A stretch of 64,000 nt of DNA from Pseudoscleropodium purum (lineage: Eukaryota; Streptophyta; Bryopsida; Hypnales; Brachytheciaceae), in NCBI GenBank assembly GCA_963969395.1, contig OZ017797.1, positions 34,720,001 through 34,784,000 of the forward strand, given 5' to 3'. The notes below the pieces were generated by a model. That model saw only the letters and a program-made list of their open reading frames with translations. It ran no database searches and was not told the origin of the DNA. Each line of letters starts with the position of its first letter. Positions within the stretch are counted from its first letter, which is position 1. Positions 1 to 12,433 of the stretch are shown piece after piece. The position numbers and the translations under genes were made by a program.

Positions 1-154
1 TTTTAAAATTTTTCTTAATATCATATACTTATAAATGATAAAAATCCTCATTTTTTAGTAGAGAACTTTTTTTATTTGAAGAGGGTTCAAAATCTACAAA
101 CCCCATTTCACAAAAATTAAAAAAGGTTTTAATATTCTCACTTCAAAAGTTACA

Positions 155-335
155 ATCTCTCAATACACATTGTCAAATAGGATGAAATCTTTTTTACACA
201 TTGCCTTACCTATTTAGTACACTTTTTAACGGTTTTTAAAAAAAAAAAAAAATTAGTTTTTGATGTTGGACAATGCATCAAAAATTGGTAGTTTTGAACT
301 TTTTTACTTTTCAAACACCCTTTGGCATCCACAAA
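155..335. repeat. Dispersed AT-rich repeat, copy 1
   Basis: This stretch matches 32285-32465 in the same orientation. Shared blocks include a segment about a run of T before 'acacattgcctta', then 'ttggacaatgcatcaaaaat' and 'aaacaccctttggc'. The rest of 1-769 is AT-rich sequence with homopolymer runs and shows no gene. Confidence 0.7.
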
Positions 336-769
336 TTAAATAAAAGTCATCTTCCACTGTATGTTTTTTTTATTAGTCAAATATTTTCAATCCCTATAAA
401 AAAATTAGGAAAAAAATAGGGCCTAAATCAATAGAAGTTCTAAGGAAGATAATATGGATAAATTTTCCGTAATTACTTGAATAGTGTCCCAAGGTTCTTA
501 GGGACCCTAAAGTATCTTTAGAGCCCCGGAAGACTTTTGCCAAAATGTTGGCTTCTATTCAAGAATAATTTTAAATTCCATATCATCCAATTCAAAAGCA
601 AGTTCCCATTTTTTTTTCCCATTTTTTTTTCCCATTTTTTTCTATATATTAACTCTTGAAGTGTTTATAATTGTTTTTTTTTTTTTTGGAGGGGATTTTG
701 ATAGGAATTTTTGTTGACATGATTTTCTTTAGTTGGTCTTCTATTATTTAAATTAAAACAAAGAATACG

Positions 770-1290
770 TAATTATTGTTAACCCCTTTTTAAATATGAT
801 TGTAGGATCTTGTAGCTACATTTAACTTAAATTATGCGATCACTAATTTCATAATGTTTTACTATATAGATTAAAATATATTTGCGTTCAAAGTGAAAGA
901 ATTTTTTTTTTCATGAAGATGCTTTCCCTGAACCCAAAACAAAAAGCTCTATACCTTTCACACCACTAAATAAATTCAAGTGGAATGAATTAGGGTTCCT
1001 ATTTAGATATATAGAAATATAATCTATGAGAAAAAATTACTAACAATTTAATTTTAATTTTTTGTGGGTATTTTTTTACTGCTAGATCTCCTATGTTTTG
1101 AAGTTATTGTGGTATAATTTTTGCTTTTGGGTTCCAATTGAAATAAAAAATTACATTCCTAGTAGAAATCTAATAAATTTTTCTACTTTATGAAAAAATT
1201 TCAAAAAGTTTCACTTAAAATGGAGCTTATGGAAAATCTACCCCAAATATAACTTGTTTGTTGTAGGGACAATGGGACTTCAAGGGTTAA
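770..1290 (+). repeat. AT-rich dispersed repeat family R1, diverged copy
   Basis: Diverged copy of a family also seen at 43366-44315, 44811-45755 and 57430-58000, with a weaker piece near 27430-27620. Recurrent landmarks are 'aggatcttgta' near the start, 'ttgaagttattgtgg' in the middle, and a block on 'gggacaa' and 'gggactt' near the end. No coding capacity is visible. It looks like the remnant of an old non-coding transposon. Confidence 0.55.
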
Positions 1291-1447
1291 AGAACAATAC
1301 AATGAATAAAGTACCTAATTTTCAGTAAGTATATATTTGATAGTAAGGTTTATGTATTCTATGTTTAAAAGTCATACAAAAATGGATGGAGAGAACCATA
1401 GGATTGTATAGTATATATTGCAATGTGCAAATTAGGCCATCCCTAGA

Positions 1448-2595
1448 TGGATAATGAATGGATGATATGGATGAAATTCATTTACACATCATGTCTATGG
1501 TAGTACCTTTTTTGTTGTGGGATAGGCTAGGCTATCATTTTTTACCCTACTTGCAACATTTGAATGCTAAATCAACTACCTTAAATAAAGCTTTTTTGAC
1601 AATTTGACTTTTTAAATTCTATTTTTAGTCATTTATATTTCAAAATTTTTGACATTAATATTTTGGATTTGACATCACTATTTATGACTCTAACATGCCT
1701 ATTTTTAGTAAAAAATCTAAATGAGTGCTCAAATTTAAACACTTGTCACTCATCGCACTTTATTCCCTGTTTTAGTATTGTTGTCCAAAGATGTACACAT
1801 TATCAAAATAATGAACAAAACTTGCATCTTCAATAAAGCAAAATTCAAGTTCCAAAAAGACTCATTGTAAGAAAAAAAAGGTGAACTCCAATTTATGGAG
1901 GAAAGCCTCTTCAGTACCAAGGTGGATCATAAGGAGGTGATGGAAAAAAAATTGTCTATAAAGTCAATATTCTTAGATGAAAGGTTTTGAAATGACAAAA
2001 AAAATAATGAACCACAATAGAAAAAATTGTTACATTTCTCCAAATAAACCTTAATGATATTCTTTAGTTCTAAAGAATCCTAAACCATAGCCAAATTACA
2101 ATGTAGGATTAGTTGTTATATTTTTCCAAATTAACCTTAAAGGTGCTATTTAGTTTCAAGGAGCCCTGAGCTAGCTTCAAAATAGTTAATAGAGTTTTGT
2201 TGTCAGCAATGCAAATCTAAATGATTTTTGAAAAAATTTGTTTAGGGGAAAAAAATATTTTAAAATTACATTCCATTTTTTAGAATATATACTATAATAT
2301 AAAAATGAAACTTTTTTGGATGGATGATGAATGGATGATATAGATGAAATTCATTTGTACATGTATGAATGGATGTCTTTTTATACAATATTTGATTGCA
2401 ACATTGATTATTTCAAATAGAAAATTTGCAAATTATTTTTAAAATTTTTGGTTTTTGACATCACTATTTCTGGATCTAACAATACTATGTATTACTTTGA
2501 CATGTCTATTTTTAGTAAAAATCCTTTTAGTGAATACTCAAATCTAGATGCTTATTGCTCAACACTCAATGCTCGTTGCTCCCCACTCACACTCT
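1448..2595 (+). repeat. Direct duplication of about 300 bp (1448-1765 and 2318-2595)
   Basis: Two diverged direct copies lie about 870 bp apart. Both begin with a 'gaatggatgatat' and 'gatgaaattcattt' block and run through 'gacatcactattt' and 'ctatttttagtaaaa' to a segment about short 'ctcaa' motifs. The 550 bases between them hold no gene that I can see. Confidence 0.6.
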
Positions 2596-2837
2596 AGCGT
2601 CATTGCAATCTGCTATATCTTCCATTTCCTTTGTTATGAGAGCTCTTGTGGCCTTAGTCGCATTTGCAACTAAAATATGTCTTGATACACTTTTCCTATA
2701 CACACCTGTATTTCTTGGATGCCACTTCAATGAGAATGAAGATGTATCCAAAGAACTGATGACTTAAAGGGTGATTCTTGTTGGCAGAGCTTGACAAGGT
2801 TTTGAGTTTTGAGTGCTAATGAACCTTGATGCAACTA

Positions 2838-3540
2838 GTCTATAAGATGGCGTCAAAGATGCCATTTGTGGAGATCGGGGAGGAGTGTTGTCTAGTGCTG
2901 GCTCAACATTGCGATGCATAGGGAAGTCCATGGGGTCCTCTGTGTCTAGTTCACTTGGATCTTTGTTTCCTTTCGTTGTTTGGTTCTCATGTCCTATGTA
3001 GTTGCTATCATTCAGTGCAAGAAGATCACGTATATATGGAGGTTGAATCTACGGCCTATTTCCATACTATTTGTTGATTACTTCAAACATTTTTTGATAA
3101 AACTACTTTGGCAGTCCTTCAACTTGCCCTCTATTTGAAGACAACTCCCAGTAATCAAGTATGCTTCTCCCTATCTTATTCAAATAATCAACGATTCGTT
3201 TGTAGTCGGGAACTAGCTAGTTCCTTTTGTTTTGCATGTTGGACCATCCCTAACACATGGGGATTAGCTTGCACACATAACTTCCTGCAAAATCTACATC
3301 CACTTTGTATTGTCCGGGATCATGAGGTCTGTGCTATCAATGGTGTCCAAATCTTCTAGAAACATCTCACACTTTTTAGAGATAAGGATGAGGATCTCCT
3401 ATTGTGTCCAATTGAGGCCACAGTCTTTTCTAGCATGCTTGGACTGCTTGCCATCAACTACCTTATTATTCATTTGTCAATGCGGGTTGTACATGTGTTG
3501 TAGGATGTTGGCTTCCATTGCCTTCTTGAGCATTTGTTAG
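2838..3540 (-). pseudogene. Trihelix (Myb/SANT-like) DNA-binding protein, decayed
   Basis: Read on the minus strand, about 220 codons resemble plant trihelix DNA-binding proteins. An N-terminal part (about 3540-3425) runs into 'LNWTQ' plus 'ISKKCEMF', then 'RDGPTCKTK' near 3250-3225. After a one-base frame change the reading continues as 'LVPDYKRIVDYLNKIGRS' and 'DYWELSS', the typical third helix and following motif of the family. A linker 'IQPPYIRDLLALND' and a Pro/Ser-rich tail follow down to about 2840. The reading carries at least six in-frame stops (for example after WN, in 'NK*YGNRP*IQ') and a frameshift, so it cannot make protein. Trihelix proteins are plant transcription factors, and related domains also occur in transposon-derived genes. 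Which of the two this came from cannot be told. Confidence 0.72.
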
Positions 3541-6487
3541 TAGAGACCGCATATGTTGTGCAACACCACAAATAGACGCAAGGGGTGGTGTATCGGTGGA
3601 AGGTAGAAAGCTCTTGTTCATGTAAAAAGTAATAAGCATTTTAGAAAGTGAATCCTACTTAATATTGTAAACATTTTCAATTCTTCATATTGTCTACAGG
3701 TGTACTTCAATGACATGCAAAAAGAAAACGTCATCAACACTTCATGCAAAACGTAAGAAGATGGTTCACCAATCGGAGGTAAAGTACAAACTCTAGCTAT
3801 TTAATGGAAAATTTAAAGTAAACTTGTTCTTATTTAGGCATCGGAGTGTGTTTGTGGATTGTAGATCTATTGTCTAACCTCACTGGCATGAGAAAAAAAA
3901 GCACATTCACTTATAGAAAGAAGAAAATACAAATCATTAACTAGGAGAGTAGTAGGGCGAAGTGGAGTGTTCAAAGTCTCAACATTCCATTAGTTTTCCA
4001 TAGTGACAATTTCTTCCAATCTTGTAGAGATTCATTAAGCAAATGAGAAACAAAGAGGAAGTTCAGGGTTGTCATGGAAAATGTCATACCTGATAGAATA
4101 GAATGTCACTAGAAATGCACATTATTATCAATGAACATAAGGCAATGGCAACAAAATTTGATGCAAATTTAATGAAGATGAAGACAGTGAAGTTACCATT
4201 ACTTGAACATTGTCATGCAAGGTTCTATATATTTTTCTGGTTCTACATTGCATTTGAGAAAGAAAACAAAGTCATAGGAATCTAACAGCAAACTTGTATG
4301 TGGCAATGAATTGTAAAGTGAAGGTCTACTATGATGAAAAGATAGTAAGGGCAACAATACAATGACTTCATGGAAGGAAGAACAAAAACAAGGAAACGCA
4401 CCGGTTTAATTGCGCATGTTGTGAATAAAAGTGCTTGTACAAGTAATTGAAGAGTAGTGGATCTGCATTTTATTCTTTGTTGTCTGAGTCTTCTTGCCTT
4501 CCCTTGTTCTTCCTATGTATCCATTTTAAGTTAACTATAGGAAGAAGTGAAGGCAAAAAGTTTGGCTAATTTTGCGATAGACGTCTTTGGTAATTGGCTT
4601 TGATGGCTGTGACTAGAAATCACTGCTATCCTTTCAAATGTTTAGTTTTTGTAGATTGCAAAAGTATGTAATTATAGCTCCAAAAGCCGTAGTCTATGGA
4701 TGTTAACCAAACACTTTTCAACTAACATCGAGCTTACCGATCTCATAGGGTGGCCTCCATATAGGTTCGAGGTCTAACATCATCGGTTGATGTGAACAAG
4801 GAAAACTTTACATGCACCAACTATTGCTCTTTCATCTTTTGTAAAGCCAAGTTAGAATGTACCTTTATATATATTGTTATTTTTATATTGCTTATACTTA
4901 AGAACATTGACATTGGAGAATTTGAGTACTAAAGTCTTTAGAGTTTTTGGCACCAGGAAACTCGACTTGCATTGGAGAGGTGGATGCGCATTTTAGAGTG
5001 ATTAGTGGGCTTTAAAGTTTGGTTAGTAGAAGGTATTTTGTAATTCTACTATTTGAATTCAGATGTCTATGGCTTGTCAAGTTGATAATAGGCCTATCTT
5101 CCTTAAAACTCCATGAATCCATTCCCCTTCTGCACATGGGTGATGATGCTTCTATTAGTTTTGTAAGTTTTGTAGATTGTGGGTGGGGAGTATTGTGGAT
5201 CCTTTGTGGTTTAGATTCAAACAAGAGTTGAATCTTTTACAAATTTGTTTGTTGTGCTAGATCATGGTGCAACAAGGGTTGCAACTATTCTTGATCTACT
5301 TCTTTTGATGGCTGGTGATTGTAACTCTTCTTCTCTTTTCTTTTCTTATAGGTGCATATCCCGAGCTTGAATCGTGATAATTGTCCTTTTGTTGCTTCAT
5401 AGTTTGCGAAGTTGGGTTAGATTAGAGAGGAAGAAAGGGGCTTGAAGTATCAAGTAACTTGTCTAGAAATACTCTTCAAAGCCTCTCATTTGAATTTTGT
5501 GGTACTCATGTGCCTACTCTTCTATCATTTTTGGTAGCACAAGAATTAGGATTTATGGAGTTGTGTAGTAGTGGGATAGCAATGGAGCTTGCAATGGAGC
5601 CTATAATGTAATGTATAGCTACAATGGAGCATAGCTGATGCAATATATTGATATGCTGCAAGCCAATATGTTTCAATCTATGGTTTTGGTGTGATCAACT
5701 TCAAGAGGATTGGCTTTCAATTTGAAGAATTGATGAATATGGCAGTAGTGTCCACATCTAAGAACTAGTTTGTTGGTGTATCTTGGTTGATATTGTCTAC
5801 TTAGAGCCCTTGCACCAAGCCTTAGCACAAGCTTGTGAGTTTGTGGAGATAGATTGGTGATATTTCTGATGGTTTTGAAGCTGTTAGCCAACCATCAATC
5901 ACTGATTTTCTTGGAAAGCAAGACCTACAATTGGTATAAAAAATTGAGTAATCTAGCGGCTTTGGCTATCGGCAGTTTAATTGTTATTGCTAAGTCTCTA
6001 GATATTGACATACTTCTGGGCCTTCAATCTTACATTACCTGGGATTGTAGGGCTTTTTGTTCTTTTTTGTGTTTACATTAGGCCTTGGGGGTATCTAAGT
6101 GGGATTTCTGTATGGTATATTTGGAACTATTTTTGGGAACAAGAGGACGAATTTGAAAAAGCAATTTTCTTTAATTTTGACCAGATTGGGACTGTGAGTG
6201 CTCAAATAAAGGCACAAGCAATACCATATTGTGAATTGGCAAAGCAATCCTCTAATATTAGTCAGGCATATTCAAAAAAATTCCAGCTTTTTTAATGTGA
6301 TGGAGTGCAATTTTGGTCTTTTAAACCTAAGTTTTTTGTTTCAATAAAAAATTTGAAGTTCTCAATCCAATGTACATCTTTGAGATTGTTGTTTTAAATG
6401 TTTTTTTTAATTGGATGGAAAAATGGCACATGTACTTGATTTTTAATGCATGTTGAATTTTCTTGGTTTCTGATAGTTTCTCACACA
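3541..6487. other. Intergenic, no assignable gene
   Basis: Moderately AT-rich. A few open stretches occur, for example 6005-6295 (+), which would give a hydrophobic N-terminal half followed by a polar half, and 5673-5891 (-). None has a recognisable domain, and no splice-compatible neighbours were found. Confidence 0.5.
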
Positions 6488-9400
6488 ATGTACCCCAAAA
6501 GCATTATAATTACGCTAGGTTGCGTTGTGCTTCTAGACATCAACAATGGAAACAAGCTCACATTTGCGCATTTGAATAAGGATGCGTAAGGCTATGATTC
6601 CTTGCCTTATGCAGGTTTACTTTTGGTTTTGGTATGACCACATTTTTGGGTTAGGTTTTTGATCTCTTTGCTAGTTAGTTGCGTGATGTATTTGATTATG
6701 AGATTTTCTTAGAATTCAAGAGTGTGAAAATTGGGAATACAAAATATTGGCTCAATGCGCTAGTTGGTCACCCTTTTGGAGCTATTTTTTAAGTCCAATC
6801 TTGTCCAAAAGGAGCTTTGTTTGTTTGTGTTTTGGCTATTGGTACAGGTTAGGGTTTCTTCTTCATTCCTTGTCTACATTATCCCATTAGTTATCTAAGC
6901 TAAAATAGAAATTCTACTTTTGAAGCTAATTGTCGATTTCAATACGTTCTTGAACTGATTTCTACTATTTTAAAGTGTAATTTCTTCTTTTTATTGAAGT
7001 TTTTTTTCCTCCTTCTTCAATGCATCCTAACCTTGTTTCATTTCAACCCTTGTAGATATGGAATTGGTCATTGTTGACTATTTGGGCACTTAGGTGTTAC
7101 CAATCAAATCTACAGTTTCAAGTGCATTGTGTGTAGCATGTGCCAAAGTTGCTCTATTAGAGTGCATCATTTGTGATTGATCCTTGATTCTCTAGTCTAA
7201 TTGTTTGTCTACAAACTTACAAAATGGGATAACAAAGAAAGATGATGGAAGTGTCAAAGCTCTTGATGAAAAGAAGTGCAAAGATAATTGGGCTCTGATT
7301 GACAATAATACCGGGCAAACACTTTATACTGAAGATATTAGCAAGATGTGCACGTACAAATCATTAAACTTTATTTTGCCAAATTTGTCTTTTGTTAATC
7401 CCAAGAAGCCCAATTTTTTTAGTAGTTTTGAATAGGTCATTTGGCACTTTCTTTTGTTCAAATTTTTATTCATTTATTGACCAACACATGCAGTGTTTCT
7501 CACTAATTATAGTGATTAAATTTTGGCCCCATCTAAGTCATGTTTTTGACAATAAGATCAATGCAACCATGAATCCTTTGTTGTTTAGGTGTTAGTGCCC
7601 TTTCTTATATGCCTAGTTTTACTCTATTGGTGTGCATTAGATCATAACATGGGTATCAAAGCCATAGTAAACCCATTTCTCTTTTATTTGAGATATGTAG
7701 CTCGGAAGACTATGTTAGATGCTTATTGATCCTTGTGATACGTTGTACATCAAGGGAATCTCTGAAAAGGCAATAATGGATGCTTTGGTTGCAAATAGTG
7801 CTACTATCTACACAAAAATGGTATTCTCACAAGTGCTTTTTGTTTTGTCTACATACAGTTCAATGGTGTAGGTGTCTTTTTTTTTACAATTTTTTTTTCA
7901 ACTGAGCATTTTTGACTAATAAGAGTGCGTGGCAAGAGAAGTATATGCAAAAGAAACAAAAGAAGTATGCACCTCGTGTAGTTGTTAAACGACCGTGAGC
8001 TAGAAGGTTAGAAATTTTAGGCTCATATTTTGATTTTACATTATAGCCACAAATAAGAAACTTTATATTTGAACAAACATTTCTTTTTCTTATTCTAATT
8101 TTATAAATATTTTCTTTAGTCTTCCTCTAAGTTAGCACGATGTAGGTATTAGCTCTAATGGATTCTAACTTATGTTTGTGGACAATGTATGTGAGGCCTA
8201 CTTTGCCAAAGACCCCAACAAAACAGATTAAAGTGTTTTTTTTCCTCACACCATTTTGCACGGTATTTATCTGCTAGTTTTTGCATGGCGACAAGGTGCG
8301 TTGAAGTAATTTTTAAATTGAAACTAAAATTACTGTGCAGTTGCTTGGACCTCCTTCAATTAGCATTGTTTGATTCTTTTGCTTTATCTATGACATGATA
8401 GAGTTTTCCAACCTTGCATTGTTTTAGGCATTTACAAATGGACATGCTGGCATTTATACTTTCACTTACAAATGTTGGGGCTAATGCTAAAGTTCTTGTT
8501 TTGGATATGCTTGGAGGCCTTCTTACTACTTCTATCACTAAACGACTAGGAGGTAATGTGGTCTCACTAGTTGATTTTTGTACAATTTCTTAGGACACAA
8601 AATGTAATTGTGATCTAAGTATATATACTTATAAATGATTGTTGTTATTGGGAAGTTAGTTTTAGATCAAATCCTCATTTGGGAGGTTTCATGGAGCTGA
8701 TTGAAGGTTGAGCTAGGTGTGGTCAATCTAGATTCCTCTTTCAATGGAGTGTTTAAAGATTAGCTGAGGAAACATTAGTTGATTATGATGTAGTTTATGG
8801 ATCAATCTACAATACGTATCACACAAACAAGCCACCGACTATTGACATGGTGCGTATATTCAATTTCAATGCATCTATGTCCAGTAGGTGATCCATTGTG
8901 TCATCTTTGGTACTATCTTCTCGTTCTAAGTATGGTCAGAATTATCCTGTTGTATATGAACTTGGAGCATACTTTCTTCAAATTCCTCTCCCTGATTGTT
9001 ATGTTTGAATACAAGTTGATTGAACTTCGACCACTAGTTTTTAGTGTAGAGATACTTCTCTCAAATACTTTGAGTGCTTGAACTAAAAGTCCTAATCTTT
9101 AGTTTTAAAAATCATAATAAATAAAAGAACTCTATGTAAATGTTTATGCCATTGGATCATGACCATTCTAATATATTTTAGAATCTCTCTGGAAGCATCC
9201 TCAATGAGAATCAATTGGATGAAGCGAACTTTTCAACACATTCATCATCCACTTAGGGGATTGTTGATCAATTAGGGTTTAATTCATTTATTGTATTAAT
9301 TTGATTTTTGAAATGTTTAGGGTGGTACAAGCTCCTGCATCTCAACTTATTTCTGCTAGGACTGAGAAGGCGAGGCTGTCCGTTGAGCCTGAGTTGAAGG

Positions 9401-9818
9401 GAACGAATGAGAAAATTGATGCTAATATTATACTAACCAAATCACACAACGTTTCTACAACTGGTATGCCTTTTATTACCCTGTATATGAAGTCCCAAGG
9501 CTGTAGTGTACTGTCAAGGTTGATACTATTGTTCTTTTGAGAGCATTTTGGTAACCTAGAATCTAGTGGGAAGGCGAATTGTATGCAAATACTGATTTGG
9601 AATGATGTGATATTGTAGTCAATCCCTTGGAGGTGGAGAGACCACTAGATGGGACAAGTAGTACAAGCGACAAGGCTGAAGTGTCTTGAAAGCAATGTCT
9701 TAGTAGAAACCATTGAGGTTGAAGGCACAACAAAGATGACACAAATAGAACAAACAAGTACTTAACAGAGTTCTATTCAGAATTCTATGGTTATTTCTTG
9801 TATGTTTGTGTTGATTGA

Positions 9819-10557
9819 GGGTAGTTGCAAGAAAGGGTGGTCCTGTTTTCCGTCACATTTTGAGTTGCATAGTTTAGTTTGGCCATAGCTTTTGGAGAAT
9901 AAAGTCGATGTACTTGAAGATTTTTTTATTGAAGATGACCAACTTGTTGATGAAGAGAATTCTTATTTTTCAGAAATTTTCAAAAAAAAATTTATAATTA
10001 AATTCTAATTTAGTTAATTTGTCACACTTTGCAGTTTAGGGGTTTTTAGTATTGTGGAGTACCCATAATTGATGATATAGAGATAAAATTTGTATGGGAT
10101 ATTTCCACACTAGAGATTCATGTACCCACCAAAAAAAACTTAAATAAAAATTATTTTATGGCGTCTTTATGCATGCAAATAGGGGGCCCTTGCGCTCGCA
10201 CTTCTAAAAGTGAAGATGGTTTTGACTTAATTTTTTTGATGAAATATGATTACCATGAAGTCTTTACAAATGGCCAGTTTTTAGATTTTTTTATTATGAT
10301 TTTTTTATTTATTATTAATTTATACCTCAATGTATCCATTTTCTATGACAATCTAGGTTTTTTTCAAACAATAATATTTCAGTACTTACAAGTACTCATA
10401 CTATTCAAAACGATACTTTTAGCCGTTGATTTTTTTTTTATCAACGGTTGAGATTGTTCTATTTTGTAGTACTCATAGTACTTATAGTATTGTACTGCAA
10501 AAAGTCTATTTTTAGCAAAACGCTACAAAAAACGGACACCCTTTCTTGCAGCTACCC
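9819..10557. mobile_element. TIR element family T1, copy 1 (739 bp)
   Basis: Begins GGGTAGTTGCAAGAAA and ends TTTCTTGCAGCTACCC, an inverted pair of 15/16. The same ends and internal blocks occur at 25257-25990 and 46260-46963. It sits inside an intron or linker region of the TRM6 remnant. It has no transposase-like ORF; internal reading frames are short and AT-rich. I see no convincing target-site duplication at this copy. Class II non-autonomous element, superfamily not resolved. Confidence 0.72.
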
Positions 10558-11093
10558 CTAATGGTACAGATATGTGTTTCTACAATTATCATTGAATAAA
10601 TGTTGGAATTGAGCATGTACCAAATGGAACACCCAATCTAGAACAAATGATTTTGAACCTGTCAAGTCAATAAAACTTGGTAGGCTTGCTTCAGAAGCGG
10701 ATATTAAGTGTTAGGCACATGAAGAGTTCACCAGGTAGGTGCCAAATTACTCTCTCTGGAATATGATTACAGTTTTCTTCTCGATAGTTCTCTCCTTTGG
10801 GATGTAATGCATTGTTATGGATGACTCGGCTGGCTTGGTTGTGATTACAAATTGATAGTAGGAGTTCTTTTTTAGATCCCTGGACAATGGTGGAGAAGCT
10901 TCTACCATTATTGGCCCCCTCAGCTCCATTTGTTGTCTACCATCCTTATTTGCAAGTACAAACTTTTGGACTTGTGCAACTTGAATTCAAATGCAAGTTC
11001 TGTTCTACAAAGATCTTGATTATGCTTGATTCTAGCAACCGACCAATTGAAGGCTTTAGTAGTGTTTTGTGATTTGATCTTGCTCCAGTGTTA

Positions 11094-12433
11094 GAGCATC
11101 GCCACTCATTCACAATTGATGCAGTTCTGAAAATGGGGTGGCCCGGGCCTGGCTCCTTCCGGGTTCCATTTGACCGGGGAGGCCCTCCACTCATTCACGG
11201 CTGCAAAACACACGAAAAAAATTCAATCGCACACTTAATGAAAAACATATGATTTTCTTAAATTTTGATTGATATGCAATGAGAAACGCAGCTTGGTTCT
11301 TGAAAACTTAACTTATAAATATTGCATTATACATTTTGAACTTAAACTTCTCTATCAAGAATAAATGACTTGAAAATAAAGAAAAATCAAAAAACAAATA
11401 AACAAGATTTTAATTCTTAAATTATTAAAAATTAAAATTTTAAAACTTGAATTAAAATTCAAAAACAAATTGTGTTGAAAAAGTGTATTAAATTATTTTT
11501 TTAAATAATGAGTTTAAGTGTGCTTGAGTTACACTCAAGCACACTTAAAGCACATTTTTATTTTTCTCATTGCATGTAAATTAAAAAAAAATAGGGTGAA
11601 ACATTCTATTCAAATTTTTTTAAATGTGCTTGAGGTGTGTTTGAGGTATACCTCAAGCACACCTCAAGCACACTTGTCAAATTTTTTTTAAAAATTGAAT
11701 GCAATTTTTATTTTGAATTATGATTAAAGTAGAATGAAAGAAGTAAAGTGTGCTTGAGGTGTGTTTGAGGTAGACATCTAGCACACCTCAAGCACACTTG
11801 TCAAATATTAAAAAAAAATTGAATGTAATTTTTATTTTGAATTATGATTAAAGTAGAATAAAAGAAGTAAAGTGTGTTTGAGGTGTGCTTGAGGAAGGCA
11901 TCTAGCACACCTCAAGTACACTTATATAAAGAAATTTTTCACAATTTTCCAAAACATGTTTTTAAAATTTTCATTAATATGGAATGAAACAATTTAAATG
12001 TGCTTCATGTATGCTTGAGGTATACCTCAAGCACACATCAAACACACTTGTATTTTTTTTATATAATTTTGAATACAATTTTTGTACCCAATTTCTCTTA
12101 AATATCAAGACCAAGCCTTGTAAATTTAAACCCTCCCCGACTTGCTTACATCTCCCTTTTTCAATTTTGTTTTTCTGCGTACTATCATTGCACCTACAAG
12201 TGGACCAAATTTGAAAAGAAACCTGACAAACTGTATCCCAAGAGAATAAATTTATGAAGTCAACAACTGGGGCAAGGAGCCAGGGATGGGGCACTACCAT
12301 TCCCGGAGTCATTTGCGCCGTGACTGGTCACTTTGTATCCTTCCCCTGGCCCGTGGTGGCTCACTTTTTCTTGGCCAGCCCCACCCGCCGAACCCCAGGC
12401 CGGGAGCTTGCCCATGAATGGGTGGCAATGCTC
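11094..12433. mobile_element. PIF/Harbinger-like non-autonomous element (1340 bp)
   Basis: The left end GAGCATCGCCACTCATTCA and the right end (reverse complement GAGCATTGCCACCCATTCA) match at 17 of 19 bases. Both ends are flanked by TTA (11091-11093 and 12434-12436). A 3-bp TTA duplication and GAGCAT-type ends are the hallmark of PIF/Harbinger elements. Short GC-rich segments lie just inside both ends (about 11130-11210 and 12265-12420), and the middle carries a tandem array of hairpins. No transposase is encoded. It lies in the intron that separates the TRM6 exons ending at 10955 and starting at 12486. Confidence 0.85.
11514..12055. repeat. Tandem hairpin array inside the Harbinger-like element
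   Basis: Five palindromic units, centred near 11530, 11652, 11776, 11900 and 12025, follow each other every 120-125 bp. Each has arms built on 'gtgtgcttgaggtgtg' and its complement 'cacacctcaagcacac', so single strands fold into near-perfect hairpins of about 25 bp per arm. Linkers between the third and fourth units repeat 'tttttattttgaattatg' and 'aaagtagaat', showing true tandem amplification. Confidence 0.88.

Noticed and set aside
11514..12055. Periodic palindromes as a CRISPR array
   Set aside because: The context is a plant transposon, unit lengths and spacers are wrong, and no cas genes exist.
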